Notes under the pieces: generated by a model
Told to the model about the DNA's origin: nothing
What the model saw: only the letters and a program-made list of their open reading frames with translations
Database searches by the model: none
Program-made: the position numbers and the translations under genes
From: Lentisphaeria bacterium
GTDB lineage: Bacteria > Verrucomicrobiota > Lentisphaeria > Oligosphaerales > Oligosphaeraceae
Direction: 5' to 3'
DNA length: 25,911 nucleotides
Assembly (NCBI GenBank): GCA_016287975.1
Contig: JAEEXV010000100.1
Coordinates: forward strand, 1 to 25,911
Shown here: one piece after another, positions 15,313-23,358 of the stretch
How positions within the stretch are numbered: position 1 is the stretch's first letter
How the letters are laid out: every line of letters starts with the position of its first letter

Positions 15313-16119
15313 TCAGGTGGCGGGGGTGCGGCTGCGGATTTCCTCCAGGATCATCTCGATGGCGGGGGCGCGGCAGGTGCCGTGGGTGGTGCCTGGGAGG
15401 ATGGTGCAGAAGGCTTCCTTCTGGCCGAGTCGCCGCATCATGGCGGCGAGGTAGGCGTTCTCCTCGGGGCGCGCGGTCCAGCCGAATTCGCAGGAGTCGG
15501 TGTAGAGATGCAGCAGGGGCAGCTGGCGGGCGGGGTCGGACGGGAGGTTTCCCAGCGGCGCCAGGTCGTCGACCACCACGGCGGGCTGGGGGTGTCCTGC
15601 GGCCACGCGCTCCTCGATGATGCGGAAGTGCGTGCGCATTTCACCCGAGACGGGCATGGCCCCTGCCAGGTCGTAGTTGGAGAGGCCGAAGGCGGCCAGG
15701 TGCTTCGGGGCGAGCAGCAGCATCGCCGAGAGGTAGCCGCCCGCCGAGTGGCCCGCGACGTAGATGCGCGCGGGATCGCCGCCGTACTCGGCGATGTGCC
15801 GCCTGGTCCAGGCGACGGCGGCGGCCGCGTCCTGCAGGCAGAGCGGGGCGGTCATGCCGTGCTGCCCCGAGAGGCGGTAGTCGGCGGTGGCCACGACGCA
15901 GTCGGTGGTGTGCGCGAGGGCGCCTGGAAAGCCGCGTTCGCCGCCAGTGAGGCCGCCGCCGTGGAACCAGACCAGGACGGGGAGGCCCGTGCGGGACGGG
16001 CAGTGGCGGATGTCCAGTCGGCACGCCGCGTCGCGGTAGGCCGTGAGTTCGGCGCTGGCCTCGCGCGGCGCGTCGGCCTCGTAGTAGGGGATGTCCAGGG
16101 TGAATTCGAAGTCGGACAT
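15313..16119 (-). CDS. Alpha/beta-hydrolase (esterase/lipase, HSL-like)
   Basis: A 268-aa alpha/beta-hydrolase. The oxyanion motif HGGG ([10 protein letters not shown]) and nucleophile elbow GHSAGG ([12 protein letters not shown]) are visible, and a late THG segment (PGTTHGTC) provides the likely catalytic His. No signal peptide is seen, so it is cytosolic. It lies 7 bp after the rhaA stop and 7 bp before the next gene. In a rhamnose operon it could remove acyl groups from plant-derived sugars, but that is inference. Confidence 0.85.
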   Translation of the reverse strand: MSDFEFTLDIPYYEADAPREASAELTAYRDAACRLDIRHCPSRTGLPVLVWFHGGGLTGGERGFPGALAHTTDCVVATADYRLSGQHGMTAPLCLQDAAAAVAWTRRHIAEYGGDPARIYVAGHSAGGYLSAMLLLAPKHLAAFGLSNYDLAGAMPVSGEMRTHFRIIEERVAAGHPQPAVVVDDLAPLGNLPSDPARQLPLLHLYTDSCEFGWTARPEENAYLAAMMRRLGQKEAFCTILPGTTHGTCRAPAIEMILEEIRSRTPAT

Positions 16120-16126
16120 GGCGGTG

Positions 16127-17383
16127 TCAGCGGGCGAGGAGCACGTCCTTCTCGTACTGGCGGATGGGGGCGAGGACCTCCTCGTCCTGCGGGAGGTTGC
16201 GCGAGGCGCAGAAGTATGACCAGACGGCGCCCCACGGGAGGGTCTTGAGGGCCTCGCGGCCTGCCATGCGGGCGGTGAAGTCGCCCTTGGTCTCCTCGTC
16301 GCAGATGCCCTTGGGTTCGAGGAGGGCGATGAGGAGGGCCTTCTGCCAGCAGCGGGCGCCGATGACCCAGGCGGCGATGCGGTTGATGGAGGCGTCGAAG
16401 TAGTCGAGGGTGTAGTAGAGATTGTGGCCGTTGTCGTTGCGGACGGATTCGCGGGCGAGGTCGAGGAGGTTGTCGTCGAGGAGGGTGACGTGGTCGCTGT
16501 CCCAGCGGACGCCGCGGCTGATGTGGAGGAGGATGCGCCCCTGCTGGCAGCAGATGGCGGAGAGTTTGTCGGCGATGGATTCGGTGGGATGGAAGTGCCC
16601 TGTGTCAAGGCAGATGAGCTTGTTGTGCTTGGCGGCGTAGGTCAGGTAGAAGTCGTGGGAGCCGACGGTGTAGGATTCGACGCCGATGCCGAAGAGCTTG
16701 GACTCGACGGCGTCGAGGACGAGGGACTCGGGGAGATCCTCGGCGAAGGTGGCGTCGAGGGATTCGCGGAGGCGTTCGCGCGGGGCGCGGCGGTCGGCGG
16801 GGAGGTCCTTGAAGCCGTCGGGCACCCAGACGTTGCAGACGGACGGGGTGCCGAGGCGCTTGCCGAAGGCGGCGGCGACCTGTCGGCAGGCCTTGCCGTG
16901 GTCGATCCAGAACTTGCGGATGGCGGCGTCGGGATGTGAGAGGGAGAGGCCCATGTCGAGTTTGGGGTGGGAGTAGTAGACGGGGGCGATGTCCATCCCG
17001 AGGCGCTTCTGGGCGGCCCAGTCCAGCCAGCCAGTGAAGTTGTCGATGGAGAAGGTGTCGCGGTCCTGGCCAGGGGCGAGGGAATCGACCTCGTGGGCCT
17101 GGAGGCAGACGCGGAGGGCCTTGCCAGGAAGGAGGCGGAGGGCCTGCTCCAGGTCGGCGCGCAGTTCGTCGGAGGTGCGCGCGCGGCCAGGATAGTTGCC
17201 AGTGACCTGGCAGCCGCCAGTGAGGGCGTGGCCCGTGCTTTCGAAGCCGACGACATCGTCGCCCTGCCAGGCGTGCAGGCTCAGCGGGATGTCCTCCAGG
17301 CGCTTCATGGCGGCATCGGCGTCCACGCCGTGCGCGGCGTAGACTTCGCGGGCGGCTTCGAACAATTTTTCAATCATGCTCAT
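16127..17383 (-). CDS. rhaA: L-rhamnose isomerase
   Basis: 418 aa, matching the usual length of RhaA (about 419). It converts L-rhamnose to L-rhamnulose, the first step of rhamnose breakdown. Family segments are visible: HAWQGDDVVGFE, GGCQVTGNYPGRAR, the metal-binding region with SHPDAAIRKFWIDHG and VWVPDGFKDLPADR, ESYTVGSHDFYL, and LDTGHFHPTE with HISRGVRWDSDHV. An AAGGAG Shine-Dalgarno sequence lies 7 nt before the ATG at 17383, the only strong ribosome site in this operon, which suggests it is the first gene. rhaB and rhaD are not present in the window. Confidence 0.96.
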   Translation of the reverse strand: MSMIEKLFEAAREVYAAHGVDADAAMKRLEDIPLSLHAWQGDDVVGFESTGHALTGGCQVTGNYPGRARTSDELRADLEQALRLLPGKALRVCLQAHEVDSLAPGQDRDTFSIDNFTGWLDWAAQKRLGMDIAPVYYSHPKLDMGLSLSHPDAAIRKFWIDHGKACRQVAAAFGKRLGTPSVCNVWVPDGFKDLPADRRAPRERLRESLDATFAEDLPESLVLDAVESKLFGIGVESYTVGSHDFYLTYAAKHNKLICLDTGHFHPTESIADKLSAICCQQGRILLHISRGVRWDSDHVTLLDDNLLDLARESVRNDNGHNLYYTLDYFDASINRIAAWVIGARCWQKALLIALLEPKGICDEETKGDFTARMAGREALKTLPWGAVWSYFCASRNLPQDEEVLAPIRQYEKDVLLAR

Positions 17384-17673
17384 GGTGATGCTCCTTTGCG
17401 GAATGATGGTAGGCGGACGGAAAAAGGCGCGAGGGAACCCGATTTGGGGCACTTTCGGAATCAATGCTTACTATAGTGTTTTTTACGGCGTGTGAAGGCG
17501 GAATCGGGAATAGGGGATATTTTAGGATGCACGCTGTTCCCCGAGCGAGGCGGTTTCATCGCCATTTCGCCATGCCGGCTGAACCGCCATTTCGTCATTT
17601 CGCCATGCTGGTGTGTTTGCATTACGAGGTGCAGTTGCCGCACCCTCATGGGAATAGCGCTTAGGAGAAGAAC
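17384..17673. promoter_or_regulatory. Divergent intergenic region between rhaA and the acyltransferase gene
   Basis: A 290-bp gap between divergent units, so it should hold promoters for both. A perfect palindrome ACTATAGT (17470-17477) gives a TATAGT -10-like box on each strand. Leftward, TTCACA lies 15 bp upstream of it, a weak -35. At 17545-17605 two imperfect copies of CATTTCGCCATGC occur. No factor-specific operator is recognised. Low confidence in the exact promoter. Confidence 0.35.
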
Positions 17674-18897
17674 ATGGAACTGAAGAATGTAGTTGCGGCG
17701 CTGGGGCTGGGTGAGGGGGCGTATTGCGCGTTGTATCCCCTGTGGGAGACGTTCCACGGGCGGTGGGACGGCAAGGTGCCTGCGTTTGCGGAGACGGCGT
17801 TTCTGGAGCAGTGGTATCCGTATGTGCAGGGGGCGGCATGGGAGGAGATCCAGCCGCGGGTGTCGGCGGTGCAGGGGCTGCTTCGGGAGATCCCTGAACT
17901 CGCGGCGTATCTGGCGTTTTTGCATGAGGTCACCTACTGTCGGCCTGGGCTGTTCCATTGCGGGGCGCTGACGCCGCCCGTGCCGCTGGGGGAGAACGAG
18001 GGGATCTTCAATCTGATGCTGGGCCTGAGTTCGGCGCCGCTGGTCGAGGAGAACTGCCGTCGGCACGGGATTCCGCTGAAATACGCGCATGACGCGCTCA
18101 AGTGGCTGGGCGGGACCATCGCCTTCTATCGGCTGGCGCATGGGGGCGTCCCGGGGATGACCTACAGCCAGACCTACTGGATGAAATACCATGTGGACGG
18201 ACAGCTCTACCGCATCGGGCGCTTCGAGTATCTGCTGCATCCGGTCCAGGCGTGGGCGCCGCTGGTCTGGCGCGCGCCAGACGGCCGAACCGCCGCGATG
18301 TGCGCGCCGGACCTGCGGCTGGGCGCGGACGGGCTGGCGGTGCATGGGGGCGTGGCGGATTCGGAGGTGCGGGTGGTCTCGTTTGTGCGCGAGGACGGGG
18401 ATCTGGTGACGGGAATCCCGCTGGACGGCGAGGGGCACGCCTGCGTGGAGGAGACGCTGACCTTGGACCGGCGCGAATGGCGCCCCGTCGCGGCGCCGTG
18501 GGATCTGGTGCCGAGCATCCACATCCCGGGCGGCGAGCGCATGTCGCCGACGCTGGTGGAGGATTCGCTGCTGGAGGCGTGGGCCTTCTTCCGCCAGTTC
18601 CTCCATCGCGAAGTGCCGATGATCACCTGCAACTCGTGGATCCTCAACCCCGCCTTCCGCAAGTTCGCGCCAGAGGGCAACATGGCGGCCCTCCAGCGGC
18701 GGTTCCACTGCGCCCCGGGACTGCGCTGGGGCAACGAGGGCCGCGACGGGATGTTCTTCGCCTTCGGCCACCAGAAATGCGCCCCCACCGAGCAGCCCGC
18801 CCAGACGAAACTCCAGCGCCTCCTCCAGCAGGTCTATGCCGCCGAAGGGACGCTCCGCACTGGCGCGATGTATATCCTGCCTGAGGATCTCGCATAA
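17674..18897 (+). CDS. Acyltransferase-like protein (NAT_N / GNAT_C type)
   Basis: A 407-aa protein. The C-terminal half has the pattern of GNAT-like C-terminal domains paired with an N-acyltransferase N-terminal domain: RIGRFEYL (about 187-194), SIHIPGGERMSPTLVEDSLLEA and a FRQF...MITCNSWILNP segment. These are uncharacterised acyltransferase-like proteins; the substrate is unknown. The Shine-Dalgarno sequence AGGAGAA lies 6-7 nt before the ATG. This gene contains six CCGG tetramers between about 18125 and 18720, whereas most genes in the window have none or one, hinting at a different recent history. It is convergent with the nuclease gene. Confidence 0.62.
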   Translation: MELKNVVAALGLGEGAYCALYPLWETFHGRWDGKVPAFAETAFLEQWYPYVQGAAWEEIQPRVSAVQGLLREIPELAAYLAFLHEVTYCRPGLFHCGALTPPVPLGENEGIFNLMLGLSSAPLVEENCRRHGIPLKYAHDALKWLGGTIAFYRLAHGGVPGMTYSQTYWMKYHVDGQLYRIGRFEYLLHPVQAWAPLVWRAPDGRTAAMCAPDLRLGADGLAVHGGVADSEVRVVSFVREDGDLVTGIPLDGEGHACVEETLTLDRREWRPVAAPWDLVPSIHIPGGERMSPTLVEDSLLEAWAFFRQFLHREVPMITCNSWILNPAFRKFAPEGNMAALQRRFHCAPGLRWGNEGRDGMFFAFGHQKCAPTEQPAQTKLQRLLQQVYAAEGTLRTGAMYILPEDLA

Positions 18898-18958
18898 GGG
18901 CAGGCGCGGGGGGGGGCGCCGGTTGCGGGCAAGTCGGAATCGCGGGCGGCGCCTGTTG

Positions 18959-19903
18959 TCACCGCCGCCGGGGCTTTTTCTTAGACCTGGGGGTGAACTG
19001 CTGGGTATTCTTCCATTGCCAGCCGTCGGGGGAGGTATTGGCCTTGAGGCGGGCGGCCTCGTCGGGGGGCAGTGAGGTGAAGAAGCGGAGGCCAGTGCGG
19101 CGTTCGACTTCGGCGGCGGGGACGAGGAAATGCTGGAGGGGCTGCTTGGAGTTGACGTTGGGGAGGATGAAGGCGAGCATTTTGCGCGGGGGGCCAGTGG
19201 AGAGGACGACCTTGTAGAAGGCGGCGGGGACGGTGACCTGGTTCGGGCCGATGGTCTTCTGCTTCTTCTCGGGGAGGATGGGGCCAGTGACGATGTATAT
19301 TTCACCCTCGGTATAGGCGAAGTGCCGCATCTGGTCTTCAAGCTGCTGCCAGATACCTGCATTGAAGGCGTGGTCCTGCGGGGAGACGTTGGAGAAATAG
19401 AAGGACTCGGCCATGGCGCGCGGGGACCAGTTGAGGTCGGCGGCGGGGGCGAGGTGGCCGCGGTCATATCCGGAACGGGTGTAGTCGACCTGCTGCGCGC
19501 AGTCGTTGGGGAAGGTCGGGTCGGGCTGGAATTCAAGGCCCTTCCGAGAAGCGGCGCGCTTCTGCACCATCGCGCGGGTGAGCTGGTACGAGACCCAGCG
19601 CGGCTGGCGGTGGTATCTGCTGAAGCCCAGGGCATAGCCAGTGCGGCTGACGACGATGTCCGCACGGCCAGGCGTCCCCCACGCGAGATGCGATGGGGCG
19701 GTTTGGGCGGGCTGCGGTGCCGCGGCCTGGAACGGCATCCCGAGCGCGGATGCCTCAATAGGGACGGGCGTGGCAGGTGGCTGTGATGGTTTCGGGCGAG
19801 TGGCGTGCCAGAAGCCCGCGCCGCCAAAGCCGGTGAGCAGCAACAGACCAATGATGGCGCCTCCAATGCTGGAGGAGGAACGGGAAGAGAAACGACGGGC
19901 CAT
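18959..19903 (-). CDS. DNA/RNA non-specific endonuclease (NUC1/EndA family), membrane-anchored
   Basis: A 314-aa ββα-metal nuclease. The catalytic motif DRGHLAP is at 147-153 (general base His150), and the metal-binding Asn181 lies in FNAGIWQQLE. The N terminus (about 14-32) is hydrophobic after an Arg/Ser-rich start, so it is probably secreted or anchored outside the inner membrane, as usual for this family. A Pro/Ala-rich linker (about 36-72) follows. It probably degrades extracellular or periplasmic DNA and RNA. The C-terminal tail is strongly basic (KKKPRRR). It starts 23 bp after the regulator stop and may be co-transcribed with it. Confidence 0.92.
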   Translation of the reverse strand: MARRFSSRSSSSIGGAIIGLLLLTGFGGAGFWHATRPKPSQPPATPVPIEASALGMPFQAAAPQPAQTAPSHLAWGTPGRADIVVSRTGYALGFSRYHRQPRWVSYQLTRAMVQKRAASRKGLEFQPDPTFPNDCAQQVDYTRSGYDRGHLAPAADLNWSPRAMAESFYFSNVSPQDHAFNAGIWQQLEDQMRHFAYTEGEIYIVTGPILPEKKQKTIGPNQVTVPAAFYKVVLSTGPPRKMLAFILPNVNSKQPLQHFLVPAAEVERRTGLRFFTSLPPDEAARLKANTSPDGWQWKNTQQFTPRSKKKPRRR

Positions 19904-19926
19904 GATGAGTCAGGGATTCAAGGGAT

Positions 19927-21039
19927 TCAGGTCTTTCGGCTTAGGCTTCGCCATTTGTCGGGGGTGGTGTGGAGGCGTTGCTGGAAGAGGGCGAAGAGGG
20001 CGGTGGGGGAGGCGAAGCCGCAGTCGGCGGCGATGGAGGCGATGGTGTCGTTGGTGTCGAGCAGGAGGGTGCAGGCGCGGGAGAATCGAAGGTTGGTGAG
20101 GAAGTCCTTGGGGGAGATGCCGAAGGCGTGCATGAAATGCCGATAGATGGTGGATTCGCCGCAGTGGAAGCGTCGGGCGAGGTCGGCGATCTGGATGGGC
20201 AGGGAGAAATGCCGAAGCAGATGGTCGAGCATTTTGCGCAGGACGGGTAGGTCGGTGGCGTAGTCGCTGCTGCTGCCGCGTTCGATGACGGTGCCTGGGG
20301 CGACGAGAAGGGGGGTGTCGCGGGGCGGGGCGCCCTCCATGAGTCGGTCGAGTTCCGCGGCGGCAAGGCGTCCGCGCTCGTAGAGGCGGGTGTCCAGGCT
20401 GGAGAGCTGGGGGCTGGCGGTGAGGCAGAGGCTCGGCTCGTTGCCGACGCCCACGACGGAGAGGTCCGCCGGGATCTTCAGCGCGGCCAGGGCGGCGGCG
20501 TTGAGGACGGAGAGCGCCTCCCAGTCGTTGTTGCAGAAGACCGCGCACGGATGCGGCAGCGCCTGGAGGGCACGGGCGAGTTCGTGCAGCGCCTCTGGCG
20601 TGCGGTGGTAGCGCGGAAGCGGGAGCGGTGTGGCGGCAAGGCCGTCCGTCGCCACGCGTGCGGCAAAGGACTGGTCGCGGCCATAGCAGTCGGCGCAGAC
20701 GGCAAAATGGCGGTAGCCGCGTTCCAGGAAATACTCGGCGGCGGCGCACCCGATTGCCTGGTTGTCCGGCGAGACGACGGCATGCGCGTGCTGGAGCAAT
20801 TCCGGTTCCATCGAAAGCCCGACGACCCGCACACCTGCCGCGGCGAGTTCCTGGACCGCGAAGCCCGTGTCGGTGAGCAGCCCCGCGCCGCGCCAGTTGC
20901 GGACATGCTCGCGCAGGCCGTACATCTGCGGCTGCTCCAGTTGCCAGCCATGCGCGCGGGCGAAGTCGAGGATGCCGTGGAGCTCCTGCTGCAAGTAGAA
21001 GTTCTTGGCAAAGAGGACGGTTTTTTCGCGAAGTCGCAT
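19927..21039 (-). CDS. XylR-like transcription regulator (LacI-type sensor fused to AraC HTH)
   Basis: 370 aa. The N-terminal ~260 residues resemble a periplasmic-binding/LacI sugar-sensor domain (VVGLSMEPELL, HAVVSPDNQAIGCAAAEYFLERGYRHFAVC, CNNDWEALSVLNAA, SVVGVGNEP). The last ~100 residues are an AraC-type double HTH (IADLARRFHCGESTIYRHFMHAFGISPKDFL and IASIAADCGFASPTALFALFQQ). This fusion is typical of XylR-like sugar regulators. The ATG at 21039 begins MRLREKTVL; longer in-frame forms start in AT-rich promoter DNA. Divergent to the sugar-acid operon, it is the obvious candidate regulator of it. The stop codon lies in a short GGGATTCA repeat. Confidence 0.9.
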   Translation of the reverse strand: MRLREKTVLFAKNFYLQQELHGILDFARAHGWQLEQPQMYGLREHVRNWRGAGLLTDTGFAVQELAAAGVRVVGLSMEPELLQHAHAVVSPDNQAIGCAAAEYFLERGYRHFAVCADCYGRDQSFAARVATDGLAATPLPLPRYHRTPEALHELARALQALPHPCAVFCNNDWEALSVLNAAALAALKIPADLSVVGVGNEPSLCLTASPQLSSLDTRLYERGRLAAAELDRLMEGAPPRDTPLLVAPGTVIERGSSSDYATDLPVLRKMLDHLLRHFSLPIQIADLARRFHCGESTIYRHFMHAFGISPKDFLTNLRFSRACTLLLDTNDTIASIAADCGFASPTALFALFQQRLHTTPDKWRSLSRKT

Positions 21040-21078
21040 GATGCGATAATATATTTCTTGAAAGCAAAAAAATCCATA

Positions 21079-21096
21079 GATTTCCTGCAAGAAATC
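21079..21096. promoter_or_regulatory. Candidate operator palindrome of the XylR-like regulator
   Basis: GATTTCCTGCAAGAAATC is a 16/18 palindrome centred on TGCA. A partial second copy, TTTCTTGAAA, lies about 25 bp to the left, nearer the regulator start. The surrounding 21040-21120 is the most AT-rich DNA in the neighbourhood and contains ATATATTAT, a -10-like box for the leftward gene. Spacing and position fit autoregulation and control of the divergent enolase-SDR unit. Inference from sequence symmetry only. Confidence 0.45.
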
Positions 21097-21166
21097 GGGA
21101 TAGATGTAGAGAAAATCAACAACGACGGGGGTGGAAGGCGGGGGATACATTAAAAAACAGACGGGG

Positions 21167-21187
21167 GGACTCAGGACTCAGGACTGG
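21167..21187. repeat. Mini heptamer repeat GGACTCA-GGACTCA-GGACTGG
   Basis: Two and a half copies of a 7-mer of the same type as the larger arrays at 5793 and 11722 (AGGACTC words occur there too). It sits in the regulator/enolase divergent gap and may be a seed or remnant of an array. Confidence 0.7.
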
Positions 21188-21239
21188 GGAGATTTTTGGA
21201 GGGTGGGGGATTGAATGGGCAACCAGGGAGCAAAATGGA

Positions 21240-22403
21240 ATGAAGATCACGTCATTGGAGAGTGTGCTGGTGGGGGCGCCGACGCCAGGGTGCGGGCTGC
21301 TTTCGAATCGGAATTACTTTTATATTCTTGCGCACACGGACGAGGGGCTGACGGGGCTGGGGGAAATCACCGTGGAGAGCCATGACGAGTCGCTGCTGGG
21401 GATTCTGCGGGACCTGGAGGATCTGGTGGTCGGGCAGGATCCGTGCCGTCCGAATGCGCTGACGCAGCAGTTGCTGAAGCAGCGCTTCTGGAAGGGCGGT
21501 GTGCTGAAGGCGTCGGTGGTTTCGGGGATCGAGCTGGCGTGCTGGGACATCCTGGGCAAGTCGCTGGGAGTGCCAGTGCACCGTCTGCTCGGGGGCGCGG
21601 TACGGGATCGGATTCGGGTGTACGCGAATGGCTGGAGCGGCGGGGCGACGGAGCCGACGGTGATTGCGGAGAAGGCGCAGGAGGCGTTGCAGGCGGGCTA
21701 TCGTGCCTTCAAGTTCAGCCTGGCGATTCCAGTGTGGCCGCTGCATGACACGGAGGCGGTGCGCCGCATCGCCTCGGCTGCGGAGAGCGTGCGCAATGCG
21801 GTGGGGCCTGAGGCGGCGGTGTGCTTCGACGGGCACGGCCGCTATGACGCGGCGCTGGCGATCCAGGTCGGGCAGGTGCTGGCGGAATACGACATGATGT
21901 TCTTCGAGGAACCAGTGCAGCCTGAGGACGAGGAGGGGATGGCGCGGGTGGCGTCGGCGCTGCCGATTCCGATTGCGGCGGGGGAGCGTCTGACGCGTCC
22001 GCAGGAGTTTCGACGGCTGCTGGAGAAGCGTGCGATTGCGGTGGCGCAGCCGGATCTGGCGCACTGCCATGGGATGGGGGAAGGGCAGAAGGTCGCGCAT
22101 CTGGCGGAGGCGTTCGGCGCGATGGTGGCGCCGCACTGTCCGATGAGCCCCGTGATCACGGCGATTTCGCTGCATCTGGATGCAGTGGCGCCGAACTTCC
22201 TGATCCAGGAGCGGCTGTTTCTGAACGACTGGCGCAACGAGGTGATCACGGAGCCGCTGAAGGTGAAGGACGGCTATCTGAAGGTGCCGCAGAAGCCCGG
22301 CTGGGGCATCGAACTGGATATGGAGATGATCCGCAAGCATCCGCGCATTGTCGCGGGGAGTCCGTCGCTTTTCCGCGCCGACGGCGCCATCTGCGACTGG
22401 TGA
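21240..22403 (+). CDS. Enolase-superfamily dehydratase (galactonate dehydratase-like)
   Basis: A 387-aa mandelate racemase/muconate lactonising enzyme-type protein. Metal ligands are readable as Asp197 (CFDGHGR), Glu223 or Glu224 (FFEEP) and Glu249 (AGERL). His199 of the DxH motif and His299 (APHCPMS) match the acid/base histidines of the D-galactonate/mannonate dehydratase subgroups. It probably dehydrates a sugar acid to a 2-keto-3-deoxy acid; the exact substrate cannot be read. A GGGAG Shine-Dalgarno sequence lies about 10 nt before the ATG. It contains CCGG only twice. It forms an operon with the SDR 13 bp downstream. Confidence 0.9.
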   Translation: MKITSLESVLVGAPTPGCGLLSNRNYFYILAHTDEGLTGLGEITVESHDESLLGILRDLEDLVVGQDPCRPNALTQQLLKQRFWKGGVLKASVVSGIELACWDILGKSLGVPVHRLLGGAVRDRIRVYANGWSGGATEPTVIAEKAQEALQAGYRAFKFSLAIPVWPLHDTEAVRRIASAAESVRNAVGPEAAVCFDGHGRYDAALAIQVGQVLAEYDMMFFEEPVQPEDEEGMARVASALPIPIAAGERLTRPQEFRRLLEKRAIAVAQPDLAHCHGMGEGQKVAHLAEAFGAMVAPHCPMSPVITAISLHLDAVAPNFLIQERLFLNDWRNEVITEPLKVKDGYLKVPQKPGWGIELDMEMIRKHPRIVAGSPSLFRADGAICDW

Positions 22404-22416
22404 AGGAGGGCCGACT

Positions 22417-23154
22417 ATGGATACGATGGACGAACTGAAGGGACGGAAGGTGCTGGTGACGGGGGGGAGCCGCGGGCTGGGGGAGGCGTTGTGCCGCCGC
22501 TTTGCGGAGGCGGGCTGCCAGGTGGTGCTGAACTACGCGCATAGCCACGGGGACGCGGAGCGGATCGCCGCCGAAATCGGCGCGGCGACCTGTCGCTGCG
22601 ACATCTCCGACGAACGGGCGGTGGAACGGATGTTCGCGGAGTGCGGCCCCGTCGACATCCTCGTCAACAATGCGCGCGTGGATCCATACGCGCGGCCGAA
22701 GGAGGCGACCGACGGGGAGTGGTGGGACGCCGTGATGGCGGTCAATCTGCGCGGAACCTATCTCTGCGGCAAATGCGCGCTGGCGCAGATGCAGGAACGG
22801 CGCTGGGGCCGCCTCATCCATATCTCAAGCCTGTGGGCGTATCAGCCCGCCAACGAACGGATGCTGGCGTACGCCGCCGCGAAGTCCGCGATGCACGCGC
22901 TCTCGCGGGGCTTCGCCAATCTTGGCGCCCCCTACGGTGTGACCTCCAATGTGGTGGCGCCTGGCCTCATCCTGACCGACATGCTGACCAGGCGCCTCAC
23001 GCCCGAAATGTATCAGCACGAACTCGCGGGCATCCCGCTGGGCCGAGGCGCGACGCCCGCCGAAATCGCGGACAGCGTACTGAAGATCGCCGCAATGCCC
23101 TTCATGACTGGAGAAATCGTCAATCTGAACGGCGGCGCCTTCATGGCGAGTTGA
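22417..23154 (+). CDS. SDR-family oxidoreductase (3-oxoacyl-ACP reductase/sugar-acid dehydrogenase type)
   Basis: A 245-aa classical short-chain dehydrogenase. The cofactor loop is TGGSRGLG (15-22). NN at 84-85 takes the place of the usual NNAG (it reads NNARV), and the catalytic Ser138 is followed by Tyr152-x3-Lys156 (YAAAK). A strong Shine-Dalgarno sequence GAAGGAGGG lies in the 13-bp gap after the dehydratase stop. Together with the dehydratase it suggests oxidation or reduction of a sugar acid or keto acid; the substrate is inferred from context only. Confidence 0.93.
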   Translation: MDTMDELKGRKVLVTGGSRGLGEALCRRFAEAGCQVVLNYAHSHGDAERIAAEIGAATCRCDISDERAVERMFAECGPVDILVNNARVDPYARPKEATDGEWWDAVMAVNLRGTYLCGKCALAQMQERRWGRLIHISSLWAYQPANERMLAYAAAKSAMHALSRGFANLGAPYGVTSNVVAPGLILTDMLTRRLTPEMYQHELAGIPLGRGATPAEIADSVLKIAAMPFMTGEIVNLNGGAFMAS

Positions 23155-23207
23155 GGGACAAGATATTTCGTGGACGAGGCGCTGGCGTGTCGGCCGCGCC
23201 TGCGAAC

Positions 23208-23252
23208 CCGAAGTTGTTGCCACGGCGAGGCCGCCGTGGCAACCATTTTCGG
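23208..23252. repeat. REP-like 45-nt hairpin, copy 2 (inverted loop)
   Basis: Identical to 4506-4550 except that the 6-nt loop is GAGGCC instead of GGCCTC. Further similarity follows: GGCAATCGCC and CCCTCTTGGGGA occur after both copies. It lies 54 bp after the SDR stop and between convergent genes, a position where it could stabilise 3' ends of mRNA. Confidence 0.9.
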
Positions 23253-23358
23253 GGAACAACCGAGGCAATCGCCGTCCCTCTTGGGGACATGGCGTATTGG
23301 AAGTCAGATATTGCGATGCCCCATCAGGGAGACCCGATGGACACGGCGGGATCGGGGC

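Noticed and set aside
13806..15620. Long plus-strand open frame opposite the ABC ATPase and HD-CoaD genes
   Set aside because: Acidic, repetitive composition without motifs; the opposite strand has complete catalytic motifs in both genes.
18898..18958. Bidirectional terminator between the convergent acyltransferase and nuclease genes
   Set aside because: GGCGCC occurs twice and could pair, but the loop is long and no T-run follows on either side; too weak to call.
17461..19866. 801-codon minus-strand open frame spanning the acyltransferase and nuclease genes
   Set aside because: It overlaps two well-formed genes in another frame or strand and translates to Arg/His/Pro-rich sequence without domains.
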